Shown: in pieces, positions 6,454 through 13,945 of the stretch
Layout of the letters: each line of letters opens with the position of its first letter
How positions within the stretch are numbered: the stretch's first letter is position 1
Assembly (NCBI GenBank): GCA_005879655.1
Contig: VBJK01000108.1
Span: 1 to 18,772, forward strand
DNA length: 18,772 bases
Origin: Chloroflexota bacterium
GTDB taxonomy: Bacteria > Chloroflexota > Ktedonobacteria > Ktedonobacterales > Ktedonobacteraceae
Direction of reading: 5' to 3'
Notes under the pieces: generated by a model
Databases searched by the model: none
What the model saw: only the letters and a program-made list of their open reading frames with translations
What the model was told of the DNA's origin: nothing
Translations under genes and position numbers: made by a program

Positions 6454-7617
6454 TTGGAACACCAACTCAGCACATATGAAGCCGCCATGGTGGCTACGAC
6501 GCGTATAGGCATCATTGGCGGTGGACAGCTCGGACTGATGACGAGTGAAGCTGCCCGTGCTATGGGTTATGCCGGTATTACCGTGCTTGATCCAACACCC
6601 CATGCTCCAGCATCAGCAGTTGCAGAGCAGATCGTGGGCAGTTTGAAAGATCCTGTGGCTCTACGCCAATTGGCGGCGCACGCCGATATTTTGACCTACG
6701 AGATCGAACATATCAATACTGCCGCTTTATATGACCTGCGGGCAGAGGGTAACACTATTTATCCTTCACCGGAGATGCTGGCGATCATTCAGAATAAATA
6801 CCAACAAAAGGTCTTTCTTGAGCAACATGGCCTGCCCGTTGCTCCATTTATGTCAATTGATACGCCAGCCGATATCGAGAAGGCGGTGCAATACTGGGGC
6901 TATCCGCTGGTGCTCAAGGCGAAGAAGGATGCGTATGATGGTCGTGGCAATGCGCGCATCAACTGTGCAGAGGATAGCGCAGCTGCGCTGGCAAAACTCG
7001 GTAGCCGCGAACTCTATGTAGAGCAGTGTCTGGAGCTGGATAAAGAGTTAGGTCTGATGATCGCGCGTAACGAGCGAGGCGAGATGGTAGCCCATCCCGT
7101 TGTAGAGATGCTGCATGAACGCGATATCTGTCAGGCAGTACTGGCCCCTGCGCCTATTGCTCAGTCTCTACAAAGCGAAGTACAGGATATTGCACGTCGT
7201 ACCCTGGAGCATTTCAAGGGGATTGGCATCTTCGGCATTGAGTTGTTCCTGGATAAAGCGGGCAAGATCTGGCTCAATGAGATTGCGCCACGCCCGCACA
7301 ACCTGGGCCATTATACGATTGAAGCTTGTCGCACCTCGCAATTTGCGCAACATTTGCGTGCCATTACTAATCTCTCGCTCGGCTCAACTGAGATGCGCTA
7401 TCCAGCTGCGGCGATGATCAATATTCTGGGCACTCGCAATGGTCCGGCGCGACCTCAGTGGTCCCGTGCTTACGATCACGAGCACATTTTTGTCCATCTC
7501 TACGGTAAGGCTGAGACACAGATTGACCGTAAGATGGGACATATTACTGTTGTTGGCGATGACCTCGCCCATCTCTACCAGCAAGCAAAGGAGACGAGGG
7601 CTACACTCTCGTTATGA
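6454..7617 (+). CDS. purK: N5-carboxyaminoimidazole ribonucleotide synthase
   Basis: PurK uses ATP and bicarbonate to carboxylate AIR to N5-CAIR in de novo purine synthesis. The product has the N-terminal dinucleotide-like loop GGGQLG (22-27), the ATP-grasp segment around KAKKDAYDGRGN, and the C-terminal active-site signature NEIAPRPHNLGHYT; the length of 387 residues fits the family (E. coli 355). The frame is open from 6361, but the start is more likely TTG 6454, which has a perfect AAGGAG (6441-6446) seven bases upstream. ATG 6487 in the same frame is the alternative and has no clear ribosome site. The purE start follows the stop by 10 bases, so the two form an operon driven from the promoter at 6370. 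Confidence 0.95.
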   Translation: MEHQLSTYEAAMVATTRIGIIGGGQLGLMTSEAARAMGYAGITVLDPTPHAPASAVAEQIVGSLKDPVALRQLAAHADILTYEIEHINTAALYDLRAEGNTIYPSPEMLAIIQNKYQQKVFLEQHGLPVAPFMSIDTPADIEKAVQYWGYPLVLKAKKDAYDGRGNARINCAEDSAAALAKLGSRELYVEQCLELDKELGLMIARNERGEMVAHPVVEMLHERDICQAVLAPAPIAQSLQSEVQDIARRTLEHFKGIGIFGIELFLDKAGKIWLNEIAPRPHNLGHYTIEACRTSQFAQHLRAITNLSLGSTEMRYPAAAMINILGTRNGPARPQWSRAYDHEHIFVHLYGKAETQIDRKMGHITVVGDDLAHLYQQAKETRATLSL

Positions 7618-7627
7618 AAGAAACGCT

Positions 7628-8227
7628 ATGTCGCAAGATGACGATACTATGCAATATGCGCTAACCCAGGAGCACGGGGTACTTGTCTCCCCCGAAGGCG
7701 TGGGGCCAGCGGCAAGAGGGCTACCCAAAGTACTAGTGACGATGGGCAGTGACTCTGATTTGCCGTTGATGATGAAGGCAGTTAATACGCTCAGGTACGA
7801 GTTTGCAATTCCCTGCCTGGTACAGATCAATTCGGTGCACCGTGACCTGCGCTCAGTCGTGCATCATATGGAACATTTGCCGGAGTCGGTCCAGGTCATT
7901 ATTGCCTGCGCCGGAGGTGCGGCCCATCTGCCGGGTAATATCGCCGACTTACGTGCCGATCTGCCTGTGATTGGTGTTCCCCGCGATCTCGGTGCACTCA
8001 AGGGCATTGATGCCCTGCTCTCGATGGTACAGATGCCCGCAGGTGCTCCGGTTGCCGTGATGGCGATTGGCGAGGCTGGTGCAGTGAATGCGGCCATCCA
8101 TGCGGCGAAGGAGCTGGCTATTGCTGATCCTGCGCTTAGGGAGCGTCTGCTGGCGTATGCGGAGAAGCGGAAGGCGCGTGTGCTGTTGCAGAATGAGGGG
8201 TTGGGGGAGAAGCTGGCTGGGTTTTGA
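7628..8227 (+). CDS. purE: N5-CAIR mutase, PurE class I
   Basis: PurE moves the carboxylate of N5-CAIR to give CAIR, the step after PurK. The 199-residue product carries MGSDSD, a His-containing SVHRDL at the place of the usual SAHRTP, GGAAHLPG, and SMVQMPAGAPVAVMAIG, all typical of class I PurE octamers. About 30 extra N-terminal residues precede the core. ATG 7628 is chosen because the core begins soon after it and a purine-rich site (GAAAGAAA) lies upstream. The frame also runs upstream inside purK, but that part is only an overlapping shadow. The change of the AHRTP loop to VHRDL keeps the catalytic histidine. Confidence 0.95.
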   Translation: MSQDDDTMQYALTQEHGVLVSPEGVGPAARGLPKVLVTMGSDSDLPLMMKAVNTLRYEFAIPCLVQINSVHRDLRSVVHHMEHLPESVQVIIACAGGAAHLPGNIADLRADLPVIGVPRDLGALKGIDALLSMVQMPAGAPVAVMAIGEAGAVNAAIHAAKELAIADPALRERLLAYAEKRKARVLLQNEGLGEKLAGF

Positions 8228-8258
8228 GAAGAAAGATTGAAGGTATGCCATAGCGCAG

Positions 8259-8287
8259 TTGCAAATCAATAAGACACATGATAAAAT
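8259..8287 (+). promoter_or_regulatory. Candidate promoter for the small gene at 8432
   Basis: TTGCAA (8259-8264), 17 bases, TAAAAT (8282-8287). Start expected near 8294. The leader then holds a 7-bp hairpin CAAGGCT/AGCCTTG (8363-8385) without a T-tract. Confidence 0.5.
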
Positions 8288-8431
8288 AACAACCGTCCCA
8301 GGAAAAAAATAACTGATCAGAAAAACCTATCCACCTTCATATCACCTTCCACTACAAATACGCAAGGCTTTCAGCCAGAGCCTTGTGTGTTCATGCGTGG
8401 AGCTTTAGCAAAGGAGCTAGCAATACTTGTT

Positions 8432-8635
8432 ATGAATCAAGTGCAGGAAAGAATAGAAAAGAAACTTTTTGATACTCAGGAGTTAGTGTTATGGCACTAT
8501 AGCACAGGGAATCAGTCCCTCCCGATTCCAGGTGTTGTTGTGCGCCAAGAGACTAATAAGGTTATCATTCGCGCTCGTCTAGACGGCACACTGAAAGAAT
8601 TTGCCGTTGATCCCTCTGAACTTAGTAAGCGATAA
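8432..8635 (+). CDS. Small hypothetical protein, possibly an SH3-like barrel
   Basis: This 67-residue product (MNQVQERIEKKLF...) is not recognised by name. After a short charged helix it alternates hydrophobic and polar residues with turns (PIPGVVVRQETNKVIIRARL), which suggests a small beta-barrel of SH3 or KOW type; this is inference from pattern only. The frame opens at GTG 8387 and ATG 8393 as well. AAAGGAG (8410-8416) lies 15 bases before ATG 8432, rather far, so the start is uncertain. It is followed by a hairpin and a convergent gene, so it is probably monocistronic. Confidence 0.55.
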   Translation: MNQVQERIEKKLFDTQELVLWHYSTGNQSLPIPGVVVRQETNKVIIRARLDGTLKEFAVDPSELSKR

Positions 8636-8642
8636 AACTCTA

Positions 8643-8672
8643 CAGGGTTCTGCTCGCTAGGGCAGAACCCTG
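8643..8672. terminator. Hairpin between convergent genes
   Basis: CAGGGTTCTGC (8643-8653) pairs perfectly with GCAGAACCCTG (8662-8672) over an 8-base loop. It sits 8 bases after the rightward stop and 13 bases after the leftward one. T-tracts are weak rightward (ATTTCTCTT) and better leftward (GTTTTATC). A bidirectional terminator is likely. Confidence 0.7.
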
Positions 8673-8684
8673 CGAAGATTTCTC

Positions 8685-9269
8685 TTATACCTGAACAGCA
8701 GGACGCCGCTTGCACAAGAGCGTGGCCCCGACCCCAAGCGCAATGATGCCACCCACCATGAGCAGGCGCAAGCACTTATTAGTGGATGGCGAGTGCTCCT
8801 GCTGTTCAGCATTACGCGCGTCCGCTGGCTCTAACGTTGCATTGAGCATAGCCAGCATCTTTCCATAAATACAACTCAGACCAGTTGGCGCAAACAGACG
8901 CTCAAAGAAACCACCGATGCCGCTACCACCCTCCCACTCGCTAGTGACACGCACGCGGCTTTGCTGACCGCCCTCTTGCGGTGACACAGTCCAGGTCGTA
9001 ATCAGTGAAGAATTGGTATCTTGTTCTGTAATGACACTTCCTTTGACTACTTCGTGTATGAGCATATGGTACGGTCGTTCCCGGCGCGCGGCCTGCAAGC
9101 GATAACTTACCACCGTGCCATCCCCACGTCCACCCTGCTCGACCCTGTAATCAAGAAAGTTCGGCGTCAGGATCAGCGGTCGCTTCTCCTCGTAATCAGC
9201 CAAAGTGGCATAAACTACTTCTGGCTTGCCATTGACTACTCGTTCGCTTTTCACATAAATGCGGCCCAT
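8685..9269 (-). CDS. SRPBCC-family (polyketide cyclase/START-like) protein with C-terminal membrane anchor
   Basis: Residues 1-150 follow the SRPBCC pattern: an initial strand with the VVNGKPEVVYATLADYE helix, then long strands ending in a C-terminal helix (GFFERLFAPTGLSCIYGKMLAMLNATLE), the layout of coenzyme Q-binding or polyketide-cyclase-like lipid and ligand carriers. A polar linker (152-166) leads to one hydrophobic helix (about 168-186) and a KRRP tail, so the domain is probably held at the inner membrane facing the cytoplasm. The ligand is unknown. Start ATG 9269 has GAGGAAAA just upstream. It stands alone and is convergent with the small gene to its left. Confidence 0.8.
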   Translation of the reverse strand: MGRIYVKSERVVNGKPEVVYATLADYEEKRPLILTPNFLDYRVEQGGRGDGTVVSYRLQAARRERPYHMLIHEVVKGSVITEQDTNSSLITTWTVSPQEGGQQSRVRVTSEWEGGSGIGGFFERLFAPTGLSCIYGKMLAMLNATLEPADARNAEQQEHSPSTNKCLRLLMVGGIIALGVGATLLCKRRPAVQV

Positions 9270-9541
9270 TATTTTTCCTCGTAAATATCATTCATGCGCA
9301 AACTGTACTATAGTCTACGCGTACAATTTCACCATTTACATATGATAGCACTGTCAGGAAGAGTAATAGCAACGTTATGGGAAAAAACGAGCATACAGTA
9401 ATAAATGGCTTATGGCACATGAGCGAAAAAATCGCCAATCCGCTGCGCAAATGTCAAGGAAGTATGAAGAAGTTATGACATTTTTTGAACAAGCAGAAAC
9501 TTTCTGTAATAGGGAATGCCAACAAAAAATCGCCATAGTAC

Positions 9542-9622
9542 TAACATGTGTGTAACATTTCTTTTTTTCTGTTCGATATTCGCCATGCAGATAACATGTT
9601 TATAACATTTCTTTTTTATACT
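9542..9622 (+). promoter_or_regulatory. Two pairs of TAACAT direct repeats (11-bp period) ahead of a -10 element
   Basis: TAACAT occurs at 9542, 9553, 9592 and 9603, that is, two TAACAT-N5-TAACAT pairs set exactly 50 bp apart, each followed by TTCTTTTTT. TATACT (9617-9622) follows the last repeat by 8 bases, and there is no good -35. Direct repeats with an 11-bp period just upstream of a -10 are the usual site architecture for PhoB/OmpR-family activators. A single further TAACATTTCTCTTT is at 10301. The rest of the 602-base gap 9270-9871 is AT-rich left of this site and a leader of about 240 bases with no recognised gene right of it. Confidence 0.55.
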
Positions 9623-9871
9623 GTTAAACATAGGGACTTGGCTTAGGCGCATCTCAAACTGACGAAGCCTTCTATCTACTATGAAAGCGCCCACACGCTC
9701 TTGGACTCTGATCGTAGAAGGACTTCTGCTGATCATTGGACGGGAGGAGCATCTTCCATCAGATTTACAGATGCGCCCAAGCCCTACCGTTCTCTGAATA
9801 CGCTACCGGCATTCGTAGACAGTCAACACCCAGCACATTGGCGTGTGAAGTGTAGAGTAGAGGAGAGATGT

Positions 9872-10303
9872 ATGAACAATTTCGTTATGGTAATCGACGA
9901 TTCAGCTATTGTACGCAAAATTGTAGAGACTTGTTTGAGGCGCGAAGGCTTTGTGGTGAAGAGCTTTCCCGATGGTATCGAAGCTCTTCGCTGGTTGACC
10001 CAACCTGACGCGTGTATCCCCGCTTTAGTCTTCCTCGACATTAATATGCCCAAAGCAGATGGCTACCGTATTGCAGGCCATCTCAAGAGTAAGCCCGCTT
10101 TTGCAGAGACGGTAATTGTCATGTTGACGCGGCGTAACGGGGTAATTGATCGTTTGAAGGCGCGTATTTCTGGAGCCAAGCACTACATGACTAAACCATT
10201 TACCATCCAGGATATCGTTGCCGTGACATGCAATTATTTGGGTGCTCCTCGCCACGACGAATTTTATCATCCGATGCAAGCCGCTGGCTCTCCCCTACGA
10301 TAA
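9872..10303 (+). CDS. Single-domain response regulator (receiver only)
   Basis: A second CheY-like receiver, 143 residues. The acidic pair is D9-D10 (VMVIDDS), the phosphoacceptor D56 (LVFLDINMPK), the switch T86 (VIVMLT) and lysine K108 (YMTKPF), all present. There is no output domain; the 20-residue tail is not a DNA-binding fold. ATG 9872 has AGGAG (9861-9865) six bases upstream, which rules out the longer in-frame start at 9701. Its leader shares the stretch GGCGTGTGAAG and neighbouring bases with the leader of the other response regulator (4176). The permease gene follows 192 bases later in the same direction. Confidence 0.92.
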   Translation: MNNFVMVIDDSAIVRKIVETCLRREGFVVKSFPDGIEALRWLTQPDACIPALVFLDINMPKADGYRIAGHLKSKPAFAETVIVMLTRRNGVIDRLKARISGAKHYMTKPFTIQDIVAVTCNYLGAPRHDEFYHPMQAAGSPLR

Positions 10304-10495
10304 CATTTCTCTTTGCTATTTGAGGGTGGCAAGCAATATTTTGACCTGATTAGGGGTAGTCTTCTGCTAGAATGTTATATATGAGAGGTACACTCGTTTG
10401 TACCAGTAATAAGCATTTACTAGTAGCTTGCTTCTGCATGGTGGCAGAAGCAGGTGGATGACGTGGAAGTCTCATGGAGAGAGAGGGAGCTAGCA

Positions 10496-12088
10496 ATGTT
10501 CGAGTCCCATCCCGAAGTCTTGCCCAGAGAAAAATCGCTACCATCCGAAGAATACGCTGTTCAGGTGATGCCACCAGTCTTGCGCACTCTGGATATGACG
10601 ACCATCTTTATTGTGATTATTTTTACGTTACCCATTGTCATGACTGCTATTTCGGCAGGTGTAGCGACTTTCACTTACTGGATTTTCACCACCCTCGTTT
10701 TCTTTCTTCCCTGTGTTATCGTTACTGCCCAACTCGGTGTCATGTATCCGTATGAAGGCTCCCTTTATAACTGGACACATAAGGCCTTTGGCGGCTATTG
10801 GAGCTTCTTCGTGGCCTTTTGTGCCTGGATTCCTGGGGTGCTTGTCATGGTGAGTGGTGCCGATATCGTCGTGGGCTACATTCAGGGCCTCAATCCTGCA
10901 TGGCTTGTATCCCCGTGGCAACAAGGACTGGCTATCATTGCTGTCCTTGTGCTCTCCGCTATATTATCAGTACAACCTTTTCGTACAGTACAACATGTTG
11001 TCAATATGGTAGTTGGACTACTCTGTATCGGTGTCCTGATTAACGGGGTAGCGGGCGTTGTCTGGTTGATGAGTGGTCATGCCTCCGCAACCAATTTCAG
11101 CAATGTGAGCGATTGGTTCATTCGCCTGGGGGATCTGAAAAATCCTGGTAATATTGCGGTCTTTGGGGCCGTGGTGTATTCCTTTCTCGGCATGGAAGTC
11201 CCGCTCAATATGGGTGCAGAGCTTGTGGCAAGAGATGCCGGGCGCAGGAAGATGCGTAAGCTGATTTTACAGCACCTCTTCTGGGGCATATCGCTGGTCG
11301 TACTCGGTTATCTTATCGAGACATTCTCGGTACTAGTCGTACAAGGACACCACGCTACGAATGATGTCTTTGCCTTTGTGAGGACGGTAGATCTGGCTCT
11401 TGGCAAAGGTTTTGGCAATATCGTGGCGCTGTGCATCATTCTGTATTTCATTATTGAAGTGACCGTCTATAACTATGCATACGCCCGCTTGCTCTTTGTC
11501 GCTGGCATTGATGAACGTTTGCCGCTGAGTATGGCGAAGCTGAATAAAAATCGTGTTCCTGCAAATGCTATTATTGTGCAGACGGTGCTGGCTTGCGTGT
11601 TCACTGCCATTTCGTTTGTGGTCATTCCTCTTTTCGTCAACAATGCAATGGATCTGGCCAATGAGATCTACAATGTCAGTCAAGCTGCGGCAACCTTGTT
11701 GTGGGTTGCTTCAACCAGTGTGCTCTTTTTCAATTTAACGGCGCTCTACTTCCGCAATAAGCGAGCATTTCATCAACAACGCATCTTTCCTATGTGGATA
11801 CTCTGTTTGAGCATAGTGGTCGGTACGGTGGCGAGTGTGGCGGCAATTCTGGATACGCTTTTCTATTCATGGATTGTGGAGCAGATTTCAAATCAACAGT
11901 GGCGCAATATTGTGGGTTCCATTACGCTCTTGTGTCTGGTCATTGTGGGTATCGGCAGCATGTATGCCAGTAGCAACGTTGGCTGGGAGCTGTTGGAGAA
12001 GCAGACTGAGCAGGAAGCCCTACAAAAGAGCACTGGACCACTCAATCCGCTAAGAAACGCTGTAAAAGAGGGTGTCAGGACTCTTTAA
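10496..12088 (+). CDS. APC-superfamily amino-acid/polyamine permease
   Basis: The 530-residue product has a cytoplasmic N-terminus of about 30 residues and then roughly 12-14 hydrophobic helices, beginning TTIFIVIIFTLPIVMTAISAG. The sequence GVMYPYEGSLYNWTHKAFGGYW after helix 2, and FGAVVYSFLGMEVPLNMGAE in the helix 6 region, are typical of amino-acid permeases of the APC family (AA_permease_2 type). The substrate cannot be read from the sequence. ATG 10496 is chosen because GGGAG (10485-10489) lies six bases upstream; GTG 10454 in the same frame is less likely. No strong promoter is evident in the 192-base gap after the response regulator; TTGACC at 10341 and TAGAAT at 10368 are 21 bases apart. 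Confidence 0.92.
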   Translation: MFESHPEVLPREKSLPSEEYAVQVMPPVLRTLDMTTIFIVIIFTLPIVMTAISAGVATFTYWIFTTLVFFLPCVIVTAQLGVMYPYEGSLYNWTHKAFGGYWSFFVAFCAWIPGVLVMVSGADIVVGYIQGLNPAWLVSPWQQGLAIIAVLVLSAILSVQPFRTVQHVVNMVVGLLCIGVLINGVAGVVWLMSGHASATNFSNVSDWFIRLGDLKNPGNIAVFGAVVYSFLGMEVPLNMGAELVARDAGRRKMRKLILQHLFWGISLVVLGYLIETFSVLVVQGHHATNDVFAFVRTVDLALGKGFGNIVALCIILYFIIEVTVYNYAYARLLFVAGIDERLPLSMAKLNKNRVPANAIIVQTVLACVFTAISFVVIPLFVNNAMDLANEIYNVSQAAATLLWVASTSVLFFNLTALYFRNKRAFHQQRIFPMWILCLSIVVGTVASVAAILDTLFYSWIVEQISNQQWRNIVGSITLLCLVIVGIGSMYASSNVGWELLEKQTEQEALQKSTGPLNPLRNAVKEGVRTL

Positions 12089-12168
12089 CCGATATTGGTC
12101 CCTTATGGGTGCTCTGAGGGTGAGCATGAATTTTTTGCATGCCCCTCGGTGCGTGTAAAACCGTAGTT

Positions 12169-12395
12169 GCGCAATTTATTGCGCCATGCTCGCCATAAAA
12201 TCATCGTAGCCATGCAATTTATTGCATAAGGTGTGACAATTCATCATTGTAGCCATGTAATTTATTGCATAAGGTGTGACAATTCATCATCGTAGCCATG
12301 CAATTTATTGCGCCTGTGGTATAAACAAAGAAAACAGGCGCAATAAATTGCGCAGCTACGGTATTTTATGGCGAGCACGGCGCAATAAATTGCGC
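12169..12395. repeat. Cluster B of the GCGCAAT-NN-ATTGCGC palindrome family (6 copies, centre TT/AA)
   Basis: Copies lie at 12169-12184, 12212-12227, 12254-12269 (one mismatch), 12298-12313 and, inverted, at 12338-12353 and 12380-12395. Two of the direct copies start ATGCAAT, and one of these ends ATTGCAT, so both arms have changed together. The outer parts, including TGCTCGCCATAAAAT near 12187-12201 and its reverse complement near 12363-12377, make the whole cluster a large imperfect inverted repeat. It fills the gap between the permease and hicd stop codons. Confidence 0.95.
12206..12297. repeat. 43-bp tandem repeat inside cluster B
   Basis: GTAGCCATG begins units at 12206, 12249 and 12292 (43-bp period). 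The shared sequence includes ATTTATTGCATAAGGTGTGA and CAATTCATCAT. Only two or three bases differ. The third unit changes into a GCGC-ended palindrome. Confidence 0.9.
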
Positions 12396-12397
12396 GG

Positions 12398-13489
12398 CTA
12401 CTTTATACCTAAACGCTGCTCTACTGCTGCAACAAACGCTGTTGTAGTCGCATTTCCCCCCTGGTCAACCGGCAACACCGCACCTTCACGATACACCTCA
12501 GCCAGTGCAGACTCCAAAGCACGCGCCTGCTCGACATAGCCATAAGTGGCAAGCATCATTGCACCTGAGAGGAGCATAGCAGTCGGATTGATGATATTTT
12601 TACCAGCCAGATCAGGAGCCGAGCCGTGCACCGGCTCAAAGTATGCGTACTGCTCACCGTAGCAGGCGCTGGGCGAGAGTCCCAGCCCACCGATAGTTCC
12701 ACTGGCGGCATCAGCCAAAATATCACCGTGTTCGTTACCAAGTACAACAATATCTAGCGTCTCAGGTGCTGCGATGAGACGCCGCGCCAGATCGTCAATT
12801 AAGTATTCCTGATAGGTTAAGCCGGGGTGCTCGTGTACCGCATCGCGTACAATTGTGCGGAAACGACCATCTGTGCGCGGTAAGATCGAATACTTTGCCC
12901 CCAATGTGACGCGACCAGGGTAGCCCTGCTCTTTGCGGCGCAGAGCCTGCTCACAAGCAGCAATGGCAACTCTGCGCATCTGTTCATCCGTGCTAACACG
13001 TACAGCATAAGCACCAGTCTTCTCCACAGGAGGTGCCTGCCACCAGGATGCACTGCTGGCCAGTGTTGCCAGCTCTGCCACATCGCCTTCGCGTGGTGGA
13101 TACATGCCTTCCAGATTGTCACGTACGATCACGTAGTCAATCTTTGCAGGTTCCAGCATGGGACTGCGATAGCCAGCTTGCCAGCGTACAGGACGAATGT
13201 TCACGTACGTTTCTTTGCCCCAGCGCAGATACCACAGAATCGGCCTGCTAGGGCCACCACTGGCACCGAATAGTGTGCAATCGGCAGCATCGATCGCCGC
13301 CCGTGTCTCAGCTGGAAATGTTTCACCGTAGCGGGCCTGGGCGGGTCGTCCGCTTAATGCTTCAGTAAAGCGTATGTCAGGGGCGAGTTGACGCAGCATG
13401 GCGATGGTAGGCCGCATCACTTCGGGTGCGGCATCATCTCCGTCAATCACACAGACATGAGGTGGCTGTTGTAGGGTACGTACACTCAT
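12398..13489 (-). CDS. hicd: Homoisocitrate dehydrogenase (isocitrate/isopropylmalate dehydrogenase family)
   Basis: This enzyme oxidatively decarboxylates homoisocitrate to 2-oxoadipate in the alpha-aminoadipate lysine route. The 363-residue beta-decarboxylating dehydrogenase begins VCVIDGDDAAPEVM, has VRDNLEGMYPP at the substrate-specificity helix, the K-YSILPRTDGRFR region, VLGNEHGDILADAA for the metal aspartates, and the NAD-binding EPVHGSAPDLAGKNIINPTA. LeuB would be the alternative, but the neighbours (homocitrate synthase, homoaconitase, LysJ-LysK) favour homoisocitrate. The ATG overlaps the preceding hacB-fragment stop as ATGA, copying the natural hacB-hicd junction. The TAG stop lies in the conserved GTAG flank of a palindromic repeat (12380-12395). 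Confidence 0.88.
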   Translation of the reverse strand: MSVRTLQQPPHVCVIDGDDAAPEVMRPTIAMLRQLAPDIRFTEALSGRPAQARYGETFPAETRAAIDAADCTLFGASGGPSRPILWYLRWGKETYVNIRPVRWQAGYRSPMLEPAKIDYVIVRDNLEGMYPPREGDVAELATLASSASWWQAPPVEKTGAYAVRVSTDEQMRRVAIAACEQALRRKEQGYPGRVTLGAKYSILPRTDGRFRTIVRDAVHEHPGLTYQEYLIDDLARRLIAAPETLDIVVLGNEHGDILADAASGTIGGLGLSPSACYGEQYAYFEPVHGSAPDLAGKNIINPTAMLLSGAMMLATYGYVEQARALESALAEVYREGAVLPVDQGGNATTTAFVAAVEQRLGIK

Positions 13490-13738
13490 CGCAGGGTTCC
13501 CTCGCGGCGAATATACTCGATGATGCCGCCCGCCTCGACGATACGCGCCACGAATGGGTCCAGCGGCTCAGCCTCCCAGACCTGATCCGTGGTAAGATTG
13601 TGGATACGGCCAGTGGAAAGGTCTACCTCGATGCTCTGTCCGTCCTCACTCGCCAGTACGGCCTCTTCACAGATCAGCACGGGCAAGCCAATATTCACTG
13701 CGTTACGGTAGAAGATACGCGCAAAACTGCGTGCAATC
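13486..13738 (-). pseudogene. 3' fragment of hacB made by the tandem duplication
   Basis: It encodes the C-terminal piece of the homoaconitase small subunit from about [12 protein letters not shown] to [10 protein letters not shown], identical to the end of the full gene at 13942. It lacks the N-terminal half with the [10 protein letters not shown] loop. An ATG at 13782 in the same frame would add an unrelated N-terminus read from hicd sequence in another frame, giving 98 residues; this is unlikely to be functional. Its TGA still overlaps the intact hicd start, so it may help translational coupling. Confidence 0.85.
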
Positions 13739-13945
13739 GGCAGCATCGATCGCCGCCCGTGTCTCAGCTGGAAATGTTTCACCGTAGCGGGCCTGGGCGG
13801 GTCGTCCGCTTAATGCTTCAGTAAAGCGTATGTCAGGGGCGAGTTGACGCAGCATGGCGATGGTAGGCCGCATCACTTCGGGTGCGGCATCATCTCCGTC
13901 AATCACACAGACATGAGGTGGCTGTTGTAGGGTACGTACACTCAT
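13703..13945 (-). pseudogene. 5' fragment of hicd made by the tandem duplication
   Basis: It encodes the first 71 residues of homoisocitrate dehydrogenase (to DAADCT), then runs out of frame into duplicated hacB sequence, adding QFCAYLLP before a stop. It keeps the natural ATGA overlap with the full hacB gene and so would be translated efficiently into an inactive 80-residue fragment lacking the active site. Confidence 0.85.

Noticed and set aside
7439..7627. Upstream extension of the purE frame within purK
   Set aside because: The extension overlaps purK in another frame and does not resemble PurE; the core begins after ATG 7628.
9473..9736. Leftward open frame of 87 codons in the gap before the second response regulator
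   Set aside because: It has no Shine-Dalgarno, its protein has random composition, and it runs across the TAACAT repeats and promoter region.
12116..12147. Terminator after the permease (GAGGG...CCCTC hairpin)
   Set aside because: The stem is interrupted by a bulge and the T-run lies in the loop, not after the stem; left uncalled.
12206..12313. 43-bp spaced palindromes that could suggest a CRISPR array
   Set aside because: The sequence between the palindromes is itself repeated, so there are no unique spacers; the structure is a tandem repeat of the palindrome family.
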